From NCBI RefSeq assembly GCF_002261185.1, contig NZ_NEVQ01000001.1, positions 124,001 through 188,000 on the forward strand: a stretch of 64,000 nt of DNA, given 5' to 3'. The DNA comes from Bordetella genomosp. 4 (GTDB taxonomy: Bacteria; Pseudomonadota; Gammaproteobacteria; Burkholderiales; Burkholderiaceae_B). This document shows positions 20,789 to 29,034 of the stretch, piece by piece (position 1 is the stretch's first letter; every line of letters begins with the position of its first letter). The notes under the pieces were generated by a model. It was not told where the DNA came from and made no database searches. It saw only the letters and a program-made list of their open reading frames with translations. Made by a program: the position numbers and the translations under genes.

Positions 20789-23700
20789 GAGCTTGCTCCG
20801 GTGATTCTGCAGGATGGCGTTGGATCGTCGCAGCCTGTGTGGCGGCGTTGCCGTGCGGCTTGAGCTGAGTGCCGCTGAGTTTGCGTAGCGTGACATAGAA
20901 CACAGGGGTGAGAAACAGACCGAAGACCGTGACGCCCAGCATGCCGGAGAACACCGTGATGCCTGTCGCCGCGCGTACCTCGGCGCCTGCGCCGTGCCCG
21001 ATCAGCAACGGTACTGCGCCAGCGATAAAGGCAATCGAGGTCATGACGATGGGGCGCAGGCGCAGGCGGCAGGCAGTGCGGGCGGCGTCCCAAATATTGG
21101 CGCCCTGCATTTCCAGTTCGCGCGCGAATTCCACGATCAAGATGGCGTTCTTGCACGCCAATCCCATCAATACGACCAGACCGACCTGCACAAAGATATT
21201 GTTGTCGCCCCCCGATAACCACACACCGAAGAGCGCCGCGCAAATACACACGGGAACAATGAGGATGACAGCCAGCGGCATGGTCCAGCTTTCGTATAGT
21301 GCGGCGAGGACGAGAAAGACCAGCATCACCGCTAGCGCGAATACGACAACCGCCGCATCGCTCTGTTCGACCTGTTGATAACTCATCTCTGTCCACGCCA
21401 GTTCGATGCCGCGCGGTAACGTCCTCTGGGCAATGTCTTGCAGCTTGGCCAGGACTTCGGCCGAAGACAGGACGCGAGGATCGGCGTCGCCTATCAGGTC
21501 GGCTGCAGGAAAACCGTTGTATCGCATGACCGGATCGGGACCGTAGGTGGGAACCACCGTCACCATGGACGCGATAGGCACCATCTGTCCATCGCTATTG
21601 CGCGTCTGCAGTTTGCCGATGTCTTCAGCGGTTTGCCGGTAGTTGGCATCGGCTTGCAGCATCACGCGATAGACACGGCCGAAAGCGTTGAAGTCGTTGA
21701 CGTAGACGGACCCAAGATATGTTTGTAATGTTTGAAAGAGATCGTTGAGCGCCACGCCTTGTGCTTTGGCTTTGGTGCGATCCACTTTGACTTCCAGCTG
21801 GGGGATGTTGGATTGGTAGGCACTCACGGGATAGCTCATGCCAGGTGTCTTGACGATCTCGGCTTGAAAGGCATTCATGGCCTGCTGCAAAGCTGCATAA
21901 CCCAGGCCGGCGCGATCCTCCAGAAACAGGGAATAGCCCGATCCATTGCCCAGGCCTTGTATGGGAGGCGGCATGAGCGCATAACCGAAGCCGCCTTCCA
22001 TTGTGCCTAGCGCGTTGTTCAGTTCTGCACTGATTTCCGTGGCGTCCCGGCTGCGCTCGCCAAAGGGTTTGAGGGTGACATAGGCGCTGGTCAGGTTCGG
22101 GGTGTTGGTGGTTTGCAAAGCGTTCAGGCCTGCGAACGCGGACACGGATTGCACACCGTCTATTTGAAGCGCGCGACGCGTGAGTTCCTGCGTGACGTCA
22201 TCGGTGCGGCGCAGCGAGGCGCCTTCGGGCAACTTGGCGCCGGCAAACAGGTAAAGCTTGTCCTGCATCGGGATGAATCCGCCGGGCACGTTATTGAAAA
22301 GTACCGCCGTGCCTGCGAGCAGCGCGATGTAGACGGCAAATACGATCCCTCGTTTTTTGAACGAACGGCCGACGGTATGTTCATAGGCCTGCGCGCTGCG
22401 GTCAAACCCGCGATTGAAGCGTTTGAAGAACCAGCCGAGACTCCAGTCAATGACGCGCGCCAATCCATCTTTGCGTGCGCCGTGGCCCTGCAACAGCTTT
22501 GCCGCTAGTGCCGGCGACAGCGTGAGAGAGTTGATGGCGGAGATCACGGTGGAGATCGCAATCGTGACGGCAAACTGTTTGTAGAACTGTCCAGTGATGC
22601 CATCCAGAAAGGCCATCGGCACAAAGACGGCGCACAGCACCAATGCAATAGCGATGATGGGGCCGGACACTTCTTTCATCGCCAGGTGGGCTGCATCGCG
22701 CGGACTGTGGCCTTTTTCGATAAAGCGTTCTACGTTTTCCACGACAACGATAGCGTCGTCGACGACGATACCGATGGCCAGGACCAAGCCGAATAAGGTC
22801 AGCGTATTGATGGAATAGCCGAGCAGCAGCAGCCACGCGAATGTGCCTACGATGGATACCGGCACGGCCAAGAGCGGGATGATCGACGCGCGCCAAGTCT
22901 GTAAAAACACGATGACGACCAGCACGACCAGGATGACCGCCTCTATCAGGGTATGCTGAACGGCCGAGATGGATTCGCGTACGAATACGGTCGGGTCCCA
23001 CAAATATTCGAACGAGGTGGCCTGGGGCAGATCGCGAGATAAGCGATCCAGGGTCTGGTAAACCTCCTCTGCCACCTTCAGGGCGTTGGCGCCGGGTGTG
23101 AGAAAGATGCCCAATGCGGCCATGTTCTGGCCATTCAAGGAGGCGCGCAAGGTGTAGTCGCTGGCCCCCAGTTCGATGCGAGCCACATCTGATAGACGCA
23201 CGACCTGTCCGTCTGCGCCGGTTTTCAGAATGATGTCACCGAATTCCTGTTCGGTTTTCAATCGGCCTTGCACATTGATGGACAGGAGTTTGTCCGTATC
23301 CTTGGTGCTGGGCTCTGCGCCGAGCTGGCCGGCAGAGACCTGCACGTTCTGTTCGCGCACGGCGGCAATCACTTCGCTTGCGGTGAGTTGGCGGGCTGCG
23401 ACTTTGTCGGGATCCAGCCACACCCGCATTGCATAGTCGCCCGAGCCATAGACGCCGACATCACCCACCCCCTGGATACGTGCGAGCTCATCTTTGACTT
23501 TGATGGTGATGTAGTTGCGCAGGTACAGTGTGTCGAGACGGCCATCGGTAGAGGCCAATCCCACATACATCAACGGCGTTGCCGTTTGCTTTTGTGTGGT
23601 GATGCCGAATTGACGCACTTCCTCTGGCAAGCGGCTTTGGGCCTGGCTGACGCGGTTTTGTACGCGTACGGTGGCATCGTCGGGATCGGTGCCAGGGCGA

Positions 23701-23987
23701 AAGGTGGAGACCACTTGCAAGGTGCCGTCCGAAGCCGCGACGGACTTCATGTACATCAGCCCTTCTACGCCATTGATGGCTTCTTCTAACGGGACGGCGA
23801 CGGACTCGGCGATTTCTTTGGGATTGGCGCCCGGATAGGTTGCGCGCACGACGACGCTGGGTGGGACGACTTCGGGATATTCGCCGGAGGGCAGCAGAGG
23901 AATAGCGATCAAGCCCACGGCGAACATGATGATGGACAACACGATCGCAAAGATCGGCCGATCGATGAAGAATTTTGAGAAATCCAT
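20781..23987 (-). CDS. RND multidrug efflux transporter, inner-membrane pump (MexF-like, HAE1 family)
   Basis: This 1068-residue proton-driven pump has the AcrB/MexF layout: N-terminal helix with FFIDRPIFAIVLSIIMF, two large periplasmic porter loops, and the TM4 acidic motif GIVVDDAIVVVENVERF. The N-terminus, SGEYPEVVPPSVVVRA, closely resembles MexF/BpeF. It would take up drugs, organic solvents or redox-cycling compounds from the periplasm or membrane. It lies between the adaptor gene (12 bp upstream) and the outer-membrane factor (overlapping), forming a complete tripartite system. Confidence 0.95.
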   Translation of the reverse strand: MDFSKFFIDRPIFAIVLSIIMFAVGLIAIPLLPSGEYPEVVPPSVVVRATYPGANPKEIAESVAVPLEEAINGVEGLMYMKSVAASDGTLQVVSTFRPGTDPDDATVRVQNRVSQAQSRLPEEVRQFGITTQKQTATPLMYVGLASTDGRLDTLYLRNYITIKVKDELARIQGVGDVGVYGSGDYAMRVWLDPDKVAARQLTASEVIAAVREQNVQVSAGQLGAEPSTKDTDKLLSINVQGRLKTEQEFGDIILKTGADGQVVRLSDVARIELGASDYTLRASLNGQNMAALGIFLTPGANALKVAEEVYQTLDRLSRDLPQATSFEYLWDPTVFVRESISAVQHTLIEAVILVVLVVIVFLQTWRASIIPLLAVPVSIVGTFAWLLLLGYSINTLTLFGLVLAIGIVVDDAIVVVENVERFIEKGHSPRDAAHLAMKEVSGPIIAIALVLCAVFVPMAFLDGITGQFYKQFAVTIAISTVISAINSLTLSPALAAKLLQGHGARKDGLARVIDWSLGWFFKRFNRGFDRSAQAYEHTVGRSFKKRGIVFAVYIALLAGTAVLFNNVPGGFIPMQDKLYLFAGAKLPEGASLRRTDDVTQELTRRALQIDGVQSVSAFAGLNALQTTNTPNLTSAYVTLKPFGERSRDATEISAELNNALGTMEGGFGYALMPPPIQGLGNGSGYSLFLEDRAGLGYAALQQAMNAFQAEIVKTPGMSYPVSAYQSNIPQLEVKVDRTKAKAQGVALNDLFQTLQTYLGSVYVNDFNAFGRVYRVMLQADANYRQTAEDIGKLQTRNSDGQMVPIASMVTVVPTYGPDPVMRYNGFPAADLIGDADPRVLSSAEVLAKLQDIAQRTLPRGIELAWTEMSYQQVEQSDAAVVVFALAVMLVFLVLAALYESWTMPLAVILIVPVCICAALFGVWLSGGDNNIFVQVGLVVLMGLACKNAILIVEFARELEMQGANIWDAARTACRLRLRPIVMTSIAFIAGAVPLLIGHGAGAEVRAATGITVFSGMLGVTVFGLFLTPVFYVTLRKLSGTQLKPHGNAATQAATIQRHPAESPEQAHG

Positions 23988-23999
23988 GGCGGCCTCGAT

Positions 24000-25265
24000 T
24001 TATGGCCGACGCAGGGCGGCGGTTTCTTTTGCGGACGACGTGACGTGTAACTGTGCGACAGAGTCTCGCGGCTGATCTCGATCTGTCGAAGCGGGTTTTG
24101 CTGGTTCTTTGTCGTTGCGTGTGGTGGGCGCCAACGGCATTCCTGGGTAGTAGATCCGCTGCATGCCTGCGACGACCACTTGGTCGCCGGGCTGGAGTCC
24201 TGACTCGACAATGCGCCGGCCCTCGAACAGGCGGCCTAACTGCAATTCGCGGCGTTCGGCGCGGTTGCCCTGACCCACCACGTAGGCGTACTTGCGGTCT
24301 TGGTCCGTCAGGACGGCTTTGTCGTCGATCAGTATGGCGTTGAATTTGGCGGGGGTCTGCATCTGCACGCGCGCGAACATGCCAGGCGTGAACAGACCTT
24401 GAGCATTGGGGAGCGTGGCGCGCACGCGCAGGGTGCCGGTTTGCGGATCGAGGCGATTGTCGGTGAAGCTCACTGTGCCTTGATGTGCAAAGCTGTCTTC
24501 GTTTGCCAAGGCGATGCGTACGAGTGTGGTGTCTGTGCTGCGGTCGGCGGCGGTGCGGGCAATCTGTTTATTGCGCAACAGGCTTTGCTCGTCCGCATCG
24601 AAATAAACATAAACGGGATCCTGGGATACCAGTGTGGTCAGGACGCTCGTATTGGCCTGCGCTAGATTGCCAGCCGTCAGCATCGCACGCCCGACTATCC
24701 CATCTATCGGCGCGCGTACCACGGTAAAGTCCAGGTCCAGTTGCGCTGTGGCAAGCGCCGCCTCGGCGGCCTGTACGTTGGCGAGGGCTTGTGCCAAGGT
24801 GCTCGCACGGTTGTCGGCTTCTTCCGCGGAGATTGCCCGGTCAGGCAATAGCGCACGGGCGCGCTTGTCCTGTGTCCGGGCCAAGGCCGCCGCCGCTCTG
24901 GCGTGTTGCAACTGTGCCTGGGCGCTGGCGAGCGCTGCCTGATAGGGTCTGGCGTCGATCGTGAACAGCGCTTGGCCTTTGCGTACCGGTTGCCCATCCT
25001 GGAAGTTCACGGCGTCGATATAGCCGCTCACGCGCGGCCGGATCTCCACGCTCTCCATGGCGGCAATGCGGCCGTTGAACGTGTCCCATTGTTGTATCTG
25101 CCGTTGTTCCACAAGTTCGACGGTTACCTGGGCGGGGAGAGGCTCGGCGGCCTGCTCCTTGCCTTCGGCAGCCTGTTCGCAGGCGGTCAAGCCCAATGAT
25201 GCGGCCAGGGCTATGGCCGCCGTACCCAGTCGCATGAACCAGCGCGGGCTGAGGGTCGATGTCAT
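24000..25265 (-). CDS. RND efflux periplasmic adaptor lipoprotein (MexE-like)
   Basis: This 421-residue membrane fusion protein links the inner pump to the outer channel. The signal sequence ends in lipobox LTAC (LAASLGLTACEQ). The lipoyl half-motifs IRPRVSGYIDAVNFQDGQPV and VRAPIDGIVGRAML flank an alpha-helical hairpin rich in Ala/Gln (about residues 115-185). The C-terminal 40 residues are polar. It is the first gene of the pump operon; its promoter region faces soxR. Confidence 0.93.
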   Translation of the reverse strand: MTSTLSPRWFMRLGTAAIALAASLGLTACEQAAEGKEQAAEPLPAQVTVELVEQRQIQQWDTFNGRIAAMESVEIRPRVSGYIDAVNFQDGQPVRKGQALFTIDARPYQAALASAQAQLQHARAAAALARTQDKRARALLPDRAISAEEADNRASTLAQALANVQAAEAALATAQLDLDFTVVRAPIDGIVGRAMLTAGNLAQANTSVLTTLVSQDPVYVYFDADEQSLLRNKQIARTAADRSTDTTLVRIALANEDSFAHQGTVSFTDNRLDPQTGTLRVRATLPNAQGLFTPGMFARVQMQTPAKFNAILIDDKAVLTDQDRKYAYVVGQGNRAERRELQLGRLFEGRRIVESGLQPGDQVVVAGMQRIYYPGMPLAPTTRNDKEPAKPASTDRDQPRDSVAQLHVTSSAKETAALRRP

Positions 25266-25344
25266 CTTTACATTCCAGGAATGAGCATGGCCGCAGCGGC
25301 CGCACGGGGCACAGGTGCCCGCGATTTACTCGTTGAAGGAATGT

Positions 25345-25375
25345 ATTTTCAAAGTTAAAGTCAACTTTAAGTCAA
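25345..25375 (-). promoter_or_regulatory. Predicted SoxR-type operator within 19-bp-spacer promoter of the efflux operon
   Basis: On the minus strand, a -35 hexamer TTGACT (25370-25375) and a -10-like GAAAAT (25345-25350) are separated by exactly 19 bp (25351-25369). Within the spacer, AAAGTT and AACTTT (25351-25356 and 25363-25368) form an 18-bp dyad. An over-long spacer holding a dyad is the hallmark of MerR-family activated promoters, and the adjacent divergent gene encodes SoxR. The half-sites differ from the enterobacterial SoxR box, so the match is by architecture. Confidence 0.65.
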
Positions 25376-25396
25376 GTGATAAAAGGAGTTTGCGAC

Positions 25397-25873
25397 ATGG
25401 ACGAGTGGGATGATGCCCTGCTTCCAATAGGGTTTATCGCGCAGCGCAGTGGGGTCAATGCCTCGGCATTGCGTTATTACGAATCGCTCGGCTTGATCGA
25501 GTCCACGCGCACCGGATCAGGTCATCGCCGCTATCGCCGATCGACATTGCGGCGAGTGGCCTATATCGTGTTTGCCCAGCGGTTGGGATTTCAACTGGAC
25601 GAAATCGCTGCGCAGCTCGACGGGCTGCCGAAACATCACGCCCCCACTGGGGAAGAATGGAGTCGTCTTTCGCCTGTCTGGATCAGCCGCGTAGATGAGC
25701 GCATACAGGAACTGAAGCAGTTGCGCCGCAACCTCGAGTCCTGCATAGGGTGCGGTTGTTTGTCGATGAAAGTCTGCAATGTGTTCAACCGCGCTGATTG
25801 CATCGGCCGCAAGGGACCCGGGCCCAGATTGTGGCTGGGTGATCAGTTGACGCCTGCTGGTGATGAGGCGTGA
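25397..25873 (+). CDS. soxR: Redox-sensitive transcriptional activator SoxR
   Basis: This 158-residue MerR-family regulator has a winged-helix N-terminus (IGFIAQRSGVNASALRYYES), a dimerisation helix (about 95-115) and the [2Fe-2S] cluster ligands Cys116, Cys119, Cys121 and Cys127 in CIGCGCLSMKVC, the diagnostic SoxR pattern. ATG 25397 has AAAAGGAG eight bases upstream; an in-frame GTG at 25376 would place that site inside the gene. SoxR senses redox-cycling compounds or superoxide. It is divergent from the RND efflux operon and probably controls it. Confidence 0.93.
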   Translation: MDEWDDALLPIGFIAQRSGVNASALRYYESLGLIESTRTGSGHRRYRRSTLRRVAYIVFAQRLGFQLDEIAAQLDGLPKHHAPTGEEWSRLSPVWISRVDERIQELKQLRRNLESCIGCGCLSMKVCNVFNRADCIGRKGPGPRLWLGDQLTPAGDEA

Positions 25874-25896
25874 AGCCGTTGCGAGTCGTCGGTAGC

Positions 25897-25927
25897 GCAC
25901 CGCCCGAGGTTTCCCGCCGGGCGGTGC
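25897..25927. terminator. Hairpin between convergent soxR and YcaC-like gene
   Basis: GCACCGCCCG (25897-25906) pairs with CGGGCGGTGC (25918-25927), a perfect 10-bp stem with an 11-nt loop. No long T-run follows on either strand, so termination is probable from position but unproven. Confidence 0.5.
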
Positions 25928-25937
25928 AATAAGCTGA

Positions 25938-26564
25938 TTACTTCGCCTGCGTCAGCGTGTTGTAGCTGGTGATCAGGTTGCGATAGTCAGGAATGTGGTT
26001 CGAGAACAATTCGGCCAGGCCTTCGATGTCGTTGCGCCAGTCGCGATGCAGTTCGCATGCTGCGCCGAACCAGGTCATCAACTGGGCGCCCGCGGCGCTC
26101 ATGCGGTCCCAGGCGGCGTCGCGGGTGAGCGGGTTAAAGGTTCCGGAGGCATCGGTAATGACGAATACTTCGAAGCCCTCTTCCAGTGCGGACAGCGCGG
26201 GGAATGCGACGCAGACTTCGGTGACGACGCCGGCGATGATCAGCTGTTTCTTACCAGTGGCCTTGATGGCCTTGACGAAATCTTCGTTGTCCCAGGCGTT
26301 GATCTGACCGGGGCGAGCAATGTACGGGGCATCGGGGAACTGGGCTTTCAGTTCGGGGACGAGCGGGCCGTTCGGGCCGGTTTCGAAGCTGGTGGTCAGA
26401 ATGGTAGGCAGATTGAAATACTTGGCCATGTCGGCCAGGGCCAACACGTTGTTCTTGAATTTGTCGGGATCGATGTCGCGTACCAGGGACAGTAGGCCGG
26501 CTTGGTGATCTACCAGCAAGACGGCGGCGTTGTTTTTGTCCAGGCGGGTGTAGGGTTTGGTCAT
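25938..26564 (-). CDS. Isochorismatase-family cysteine hydrolase (YcaC-like)
   Basis: This 208-residue hydrolase starts at ATG 26564 (MTKPYTRLDKNNAAVLLVD). It matches the YcaC branch of the isochorismatase/nicotinamidase fold, with Asp19 in LLVDHQ and the candidate nucleophile Cys118 in VVTEVCVAFPAL, preceded by the usual cis-peptide VVT context. Substrates for YcaC proteins are largely unknown. It lies downstream of a pirin gene on the same strand and converges on soxR, so a role in stress or detoxification is only an inference. Confidence 0.9.
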   Translation of the reverse strand: MTKPYTRLDKNNAAVLLVDHQAGLLSLVRDIDPDKFKNNVLALADMAKYFNLPTILTTSFETGPNGPLVPELKAQFPDAPYIARPGQINAWDNEDFVKAIKATGKKQLIIAGVVTEVCVAFPALSALEEGFEVFVITDASGTFNPLTRDAAWDRMSAAGAQLMTWFGAACELHRDWRNDIEGLAELFSNHIPDYRNLITSYNTLTQAK

Positions 26565-26641
26565 GACGGTCTCCAGTTGCACTCAGGTGGTGCCCGGGTG
26601 GGCGGGGTTCAAGCATGGCTCGCAGGGGCGAGGGGGTAGGT

Positions 26642-26675
26642 GATGCGCACCGCCGGGTCGAGGACGGTGCGCATC
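26642..26675 (-). terminator. Hairpin after pirin gene
   Basis: GATGCGCACCG (26642-26652) and CGGTGCGCATC (26665-26675) form a perfect 11-bp stem immediately after the pirin stop codon. The minus strand continues without a T-run, so it may be a 3'-end stabiliser or a factor-aided terminator before the YcaC-like gene. Confidence 0.45.
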
Positions 26676-26684
26676 GGGTCAAAG

Positions 26685-27551
26685 TTAATGCGTCATCTGG
26701 CCAAAACGGCCGCGGTTGAAATCGTCGATGGCCTGACGGATTTCGGCGTCGCTATTCATGACGAAGGGACCGTAGCCCACGATGGGCTCGTCGATCGGTT
26801 CGCCGCTGAGCAGCAGCAGCGTGGCGTCGTTGTTGGCCTCGACCTGGACTTGGGTGCCGTCGCGCTCAAGATGGACCAGCTGCGCTTCGCGAACGATTTC
26901 AGCGCCGTTGACCATCACTGTGCCACGCAACACCACTAATGCCAGGGTGTGGCCTTCGGGTACGTCAAACGTCGCGACACCTTGCTGATTCATACGCACG
27001 TCCCAGACATTCATGGGGGTGTGGGTCTGAGCCGGGCCGCGATGGCCGTCGAATTCACCAGCGATGACACGGACCTGGCCTGCACCGTCGGGCAGCGCTA
27101 CCGAGGGAATGTCGCGATTCAACAGGGTTTGGTAGCCTGGCGCGGACATTTTGTCGCGTGCCGGCAGGTTGACCCAGAGTTGCACCATTTCCAGCGCGCC
27201 GCCTTGGCGGGTTAACGCTTCGGAATGAAATTCCTCGTGCAGGATGCCGCCGGCCGCCGTCATCCATTGGACGTCGCCCGGACCGATGTGGCCGCCGGCG
27301 CCGGTGGAGTCGCGGTGGTCGACTTCGCCCTGGTACACGATGGTGACCGTTTCAAAGCCGCGATGCGGATGCTGACCTACGCCACGGGGACGGGCGGCTG
27401 GCGCGAATTGCGCGGGGCCGGCGTAGTCCAGCAGCAGAAACGGGCTGAGATGTTTGCCGTGGCTGTCGTAGCCGAACATCGAACGAACCGGAAAGCCGTC
27501 GCCGACCCAGTGGGGACGCGGTGCGCTGTAAACGCCGAGGACTTTCTTCAT
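26685..27551 (-). CDS. Pirin family protein
   Basis: This 288-residue bicupin protein starts at ATG 27551 (MKKVLGVYSAPRPHWVGDGF). The immediately preceding ATG 27554 is an alternative; GGAG lies 4-7 bases upstream. The N-terminal cupin carries the metal-binding HPHRGFETVTIVYQGEVDH and the distal WMTAAGGILHEEFH motifs that define pirins. Some pirins act as quercetin dioxygenases or redox-linked regulators; the exact role here is unknown. It is divergent from a LysR-type gene. Confidence 0.93.
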   Translation of the reverse strand: MKKVLGVYSAPRPHWVGDGFPVRSMFGYDSHGKHLSPFLLLDYAGPAQFAPAARPRGVGQHPHRGFETVTIVYQGEVDHRDSTGAGGHIGPGDVQWMTAAGGILHEEFHSEALTRQGGALEMVQLWVNLPARDKMSAPGYQTLLNRDIPSVALPDGAGQVRVIAGEFDGHRGPAQTHTPMNVWDVRMNQQGVATFDVPEGHTLALVVLRGTVMVNGAEIVREAQLVHLERDGTQVQVEANNDATLLLLSGEPIDEPIVGYGPFVMNSDAEIRQAIDDFNRGRFGQMTH

Positions 27552-27694
27552 CATCTTTCTCCAGTGCCGGCTGCGAGCTATGTGTCGCAGCGCCATGGGT
27601 ATAACTATAGATTCGGGACAATTTCGGCGGTAGTACGTAAAATTCGCTATCAGCGTTCCATCATGAGAACGATTAGGGAGAGTGAGGAGCCGCC

Positions 27695-28600
27695 ATGCAG
27701 GATTTGAACGATCTCTATTATTTTGTACAGGTCGTGGATTACGGCGGTTTTGCGCCCGCGGGCCGCGCATTGGGGGTGCCCAAGTCCAAACTCAGCCGGC
27801 GCATTGCTTTGTTGGAGGCCAGGCTGGATACGCGATTGCTGATGCGTACGACCCGCCATTTTGCGGTGACGGAGATCGGCCAGACGTTCTATACCCATTG
27901 CAAGGCCATGCTGGTCGAAGCGGAGGCGGCGCAGGAGGCCGTGGCGCTCACGCAGGCCGAGCCGCGCGGTACGGTCCGGGTGACTTGTCCTGTGGCGTTG
28001 TTGGATGCACAGGTGGCTGACATGCTGGCGGCTTTTATGGTGCAGTATCCGCTGGTCCAGATTCACCTCGAGGAAACGAATCGCCGGGTGGACGTGGTGG
28101 CCGAAGGCATCGATGTGGCGATCCGGGTACGGCCGCCACCGCTGGAAGACAGCGATCTGATCATGCGGGTGTTCTGCGAGCGGGGGCAATGCCTGGTCGC
28201 CAGCCCGGCCCTGTTGCAGCGTGTTGGCAAGCCCGCAGCGCCGGCTGACTTGTCTAATTTGCCTAGTCTGGGCTTGGGATTACCGCAGAGCGAGCATGTA
28301 TGGAAGTTATTCGGACCGAATGGCGCGCATGCCGCTATCCGTCATCAACCGCGCCTGATTACGCGCGGCATGCTGGCGTTGCGGGCGGCTGCAGTGGCTG
28401 GCGTCGGGATTGTGCAATTGCCCACCATGTTGCTGCGCGGACAATTCGAACGGGGCGAGCTGGTGACGATATTGCCGGATTGGGCGCCGCGCCGCGAGAT
28501 CGTGCATGCGGTGTTCGCGTCTCGGCGGGGGCAACTGCCGGCGGTCAGGGCGCTGATCGACTTCCTCGCCGATCACTTTGCGGCATTGGCCGACGATTGA
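27695..28600 (+). CDS. LysR family transcriptional regulator
   Basis: This 301-residue regulator has an N-terminal winged HTH (LYYFVQVVDYGGFAPAGRAL, PKSKLSRRIALLEARL) and a periplasmic-binding-protein-like effector domain from about residue 88. It resembles the AaeR/QseD-like group that often neighbours pirin and YcaC-type genes. It is transcribed divergently from the pirin gene across about 140 bp, so pirin and the YcaC-like hydrolase are the likely targets. No clear T-N11-A site could be singled out. Confidence 0.9.
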   Translation: MQDLNDLYYFVQVVDYGGFAPAGRALGVPKSKLSRRIALLEARLDTRLLMRTTRHFAVTEIGQTFYTHCKAMLVEAEAAQEAVALTQAEPRGTVRVTCPVALLDAQVADMLAAFMVQYPLVQIHLEETNRRVDVVAEGIDVAIRVRPPPLEDSDLIMRVFCERGQCLVASPALLQRVGKPAAPADLSNLPSLGLGLPQSEHVWKLFGPNGAHAAIRHQPRLITRGMLALRAAAVAGVGIVQLPTMLLRGQFERGELVTILPDWAPRREIVHAVFASRRGQLPAVRALIDFLADHFAALADD

Positions 28601-28659
28601 ACGCCGCCGCCATGGCAGGCCATGTGCCATGAGATGGGGACGCAAGGCGACGGCCGGTT

Positions 28660-28944
28660 CTACAACTGCTCAAAGCGTGCGTAGCGTTTGTCCGCGTAGA
28701 TGCGTTCGGTAATCAGCTCGCGTACGACGGCGGCGGGCGGGCCGCGGCGCAGCCATTCCAGCATGTGGTCGACCTGATCGGGGCTGCCTTGCACCATGGC
28801 TTGCACGGTGCCGTCTTCCATGTTCTGCACCCATCCGGTCACACCCAGCATATGGGCGCGGCGCACGGTTGCGTGCCGGTAGCCCACGCCTTGTACGACG
28901 CCTTTGATGACTGCGTGTACGGTTTCGTGTTGAGGGACTTGCAT
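28660..28944 (-). CDS. acyP: Acylphosphatase
   Basis: This 94-residue enzyme hydrolyses carboxyl-phosphate bonds such as acetyl phosphate. Catalytic Arg23 lies in VVQGVGYRHATVR and Asn41 in GWVQNMEDGTV, the two invariant family residues. Length is standard. ATG 28944 begins MQVPQHETVHAVIKG; the open frame continues upstream without similarity. It converges on the LysR gene and is divergent from the FMN dehydrogenase gene. Confidence 0.93.
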   Translation of the reverse strand: MQVPQHETVHAVIKGVVQGVGYRHATVRRAHMLGVTGWVQNMEDGTVQAMVQGSPDQVDHMLEWLRRGPPAAVVRELITERIYADKRYARFEQL

Positions 28945-29034
28945 GAGAATCCTTTGATACCTGATTGAGCTGCCGCAGAGGCGCCGGGAGCGGCGCGTAT
29001 ACTTTCGGAGCCGTCTATTTTGCAATACTGTCCT

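Noticed and set aside
25376-25396. GTG start for soxR at 25376
   Set aside because: It would place the AAAAGGAG ribosome-binding site inside the gene; ATG 25397 is well spaced.
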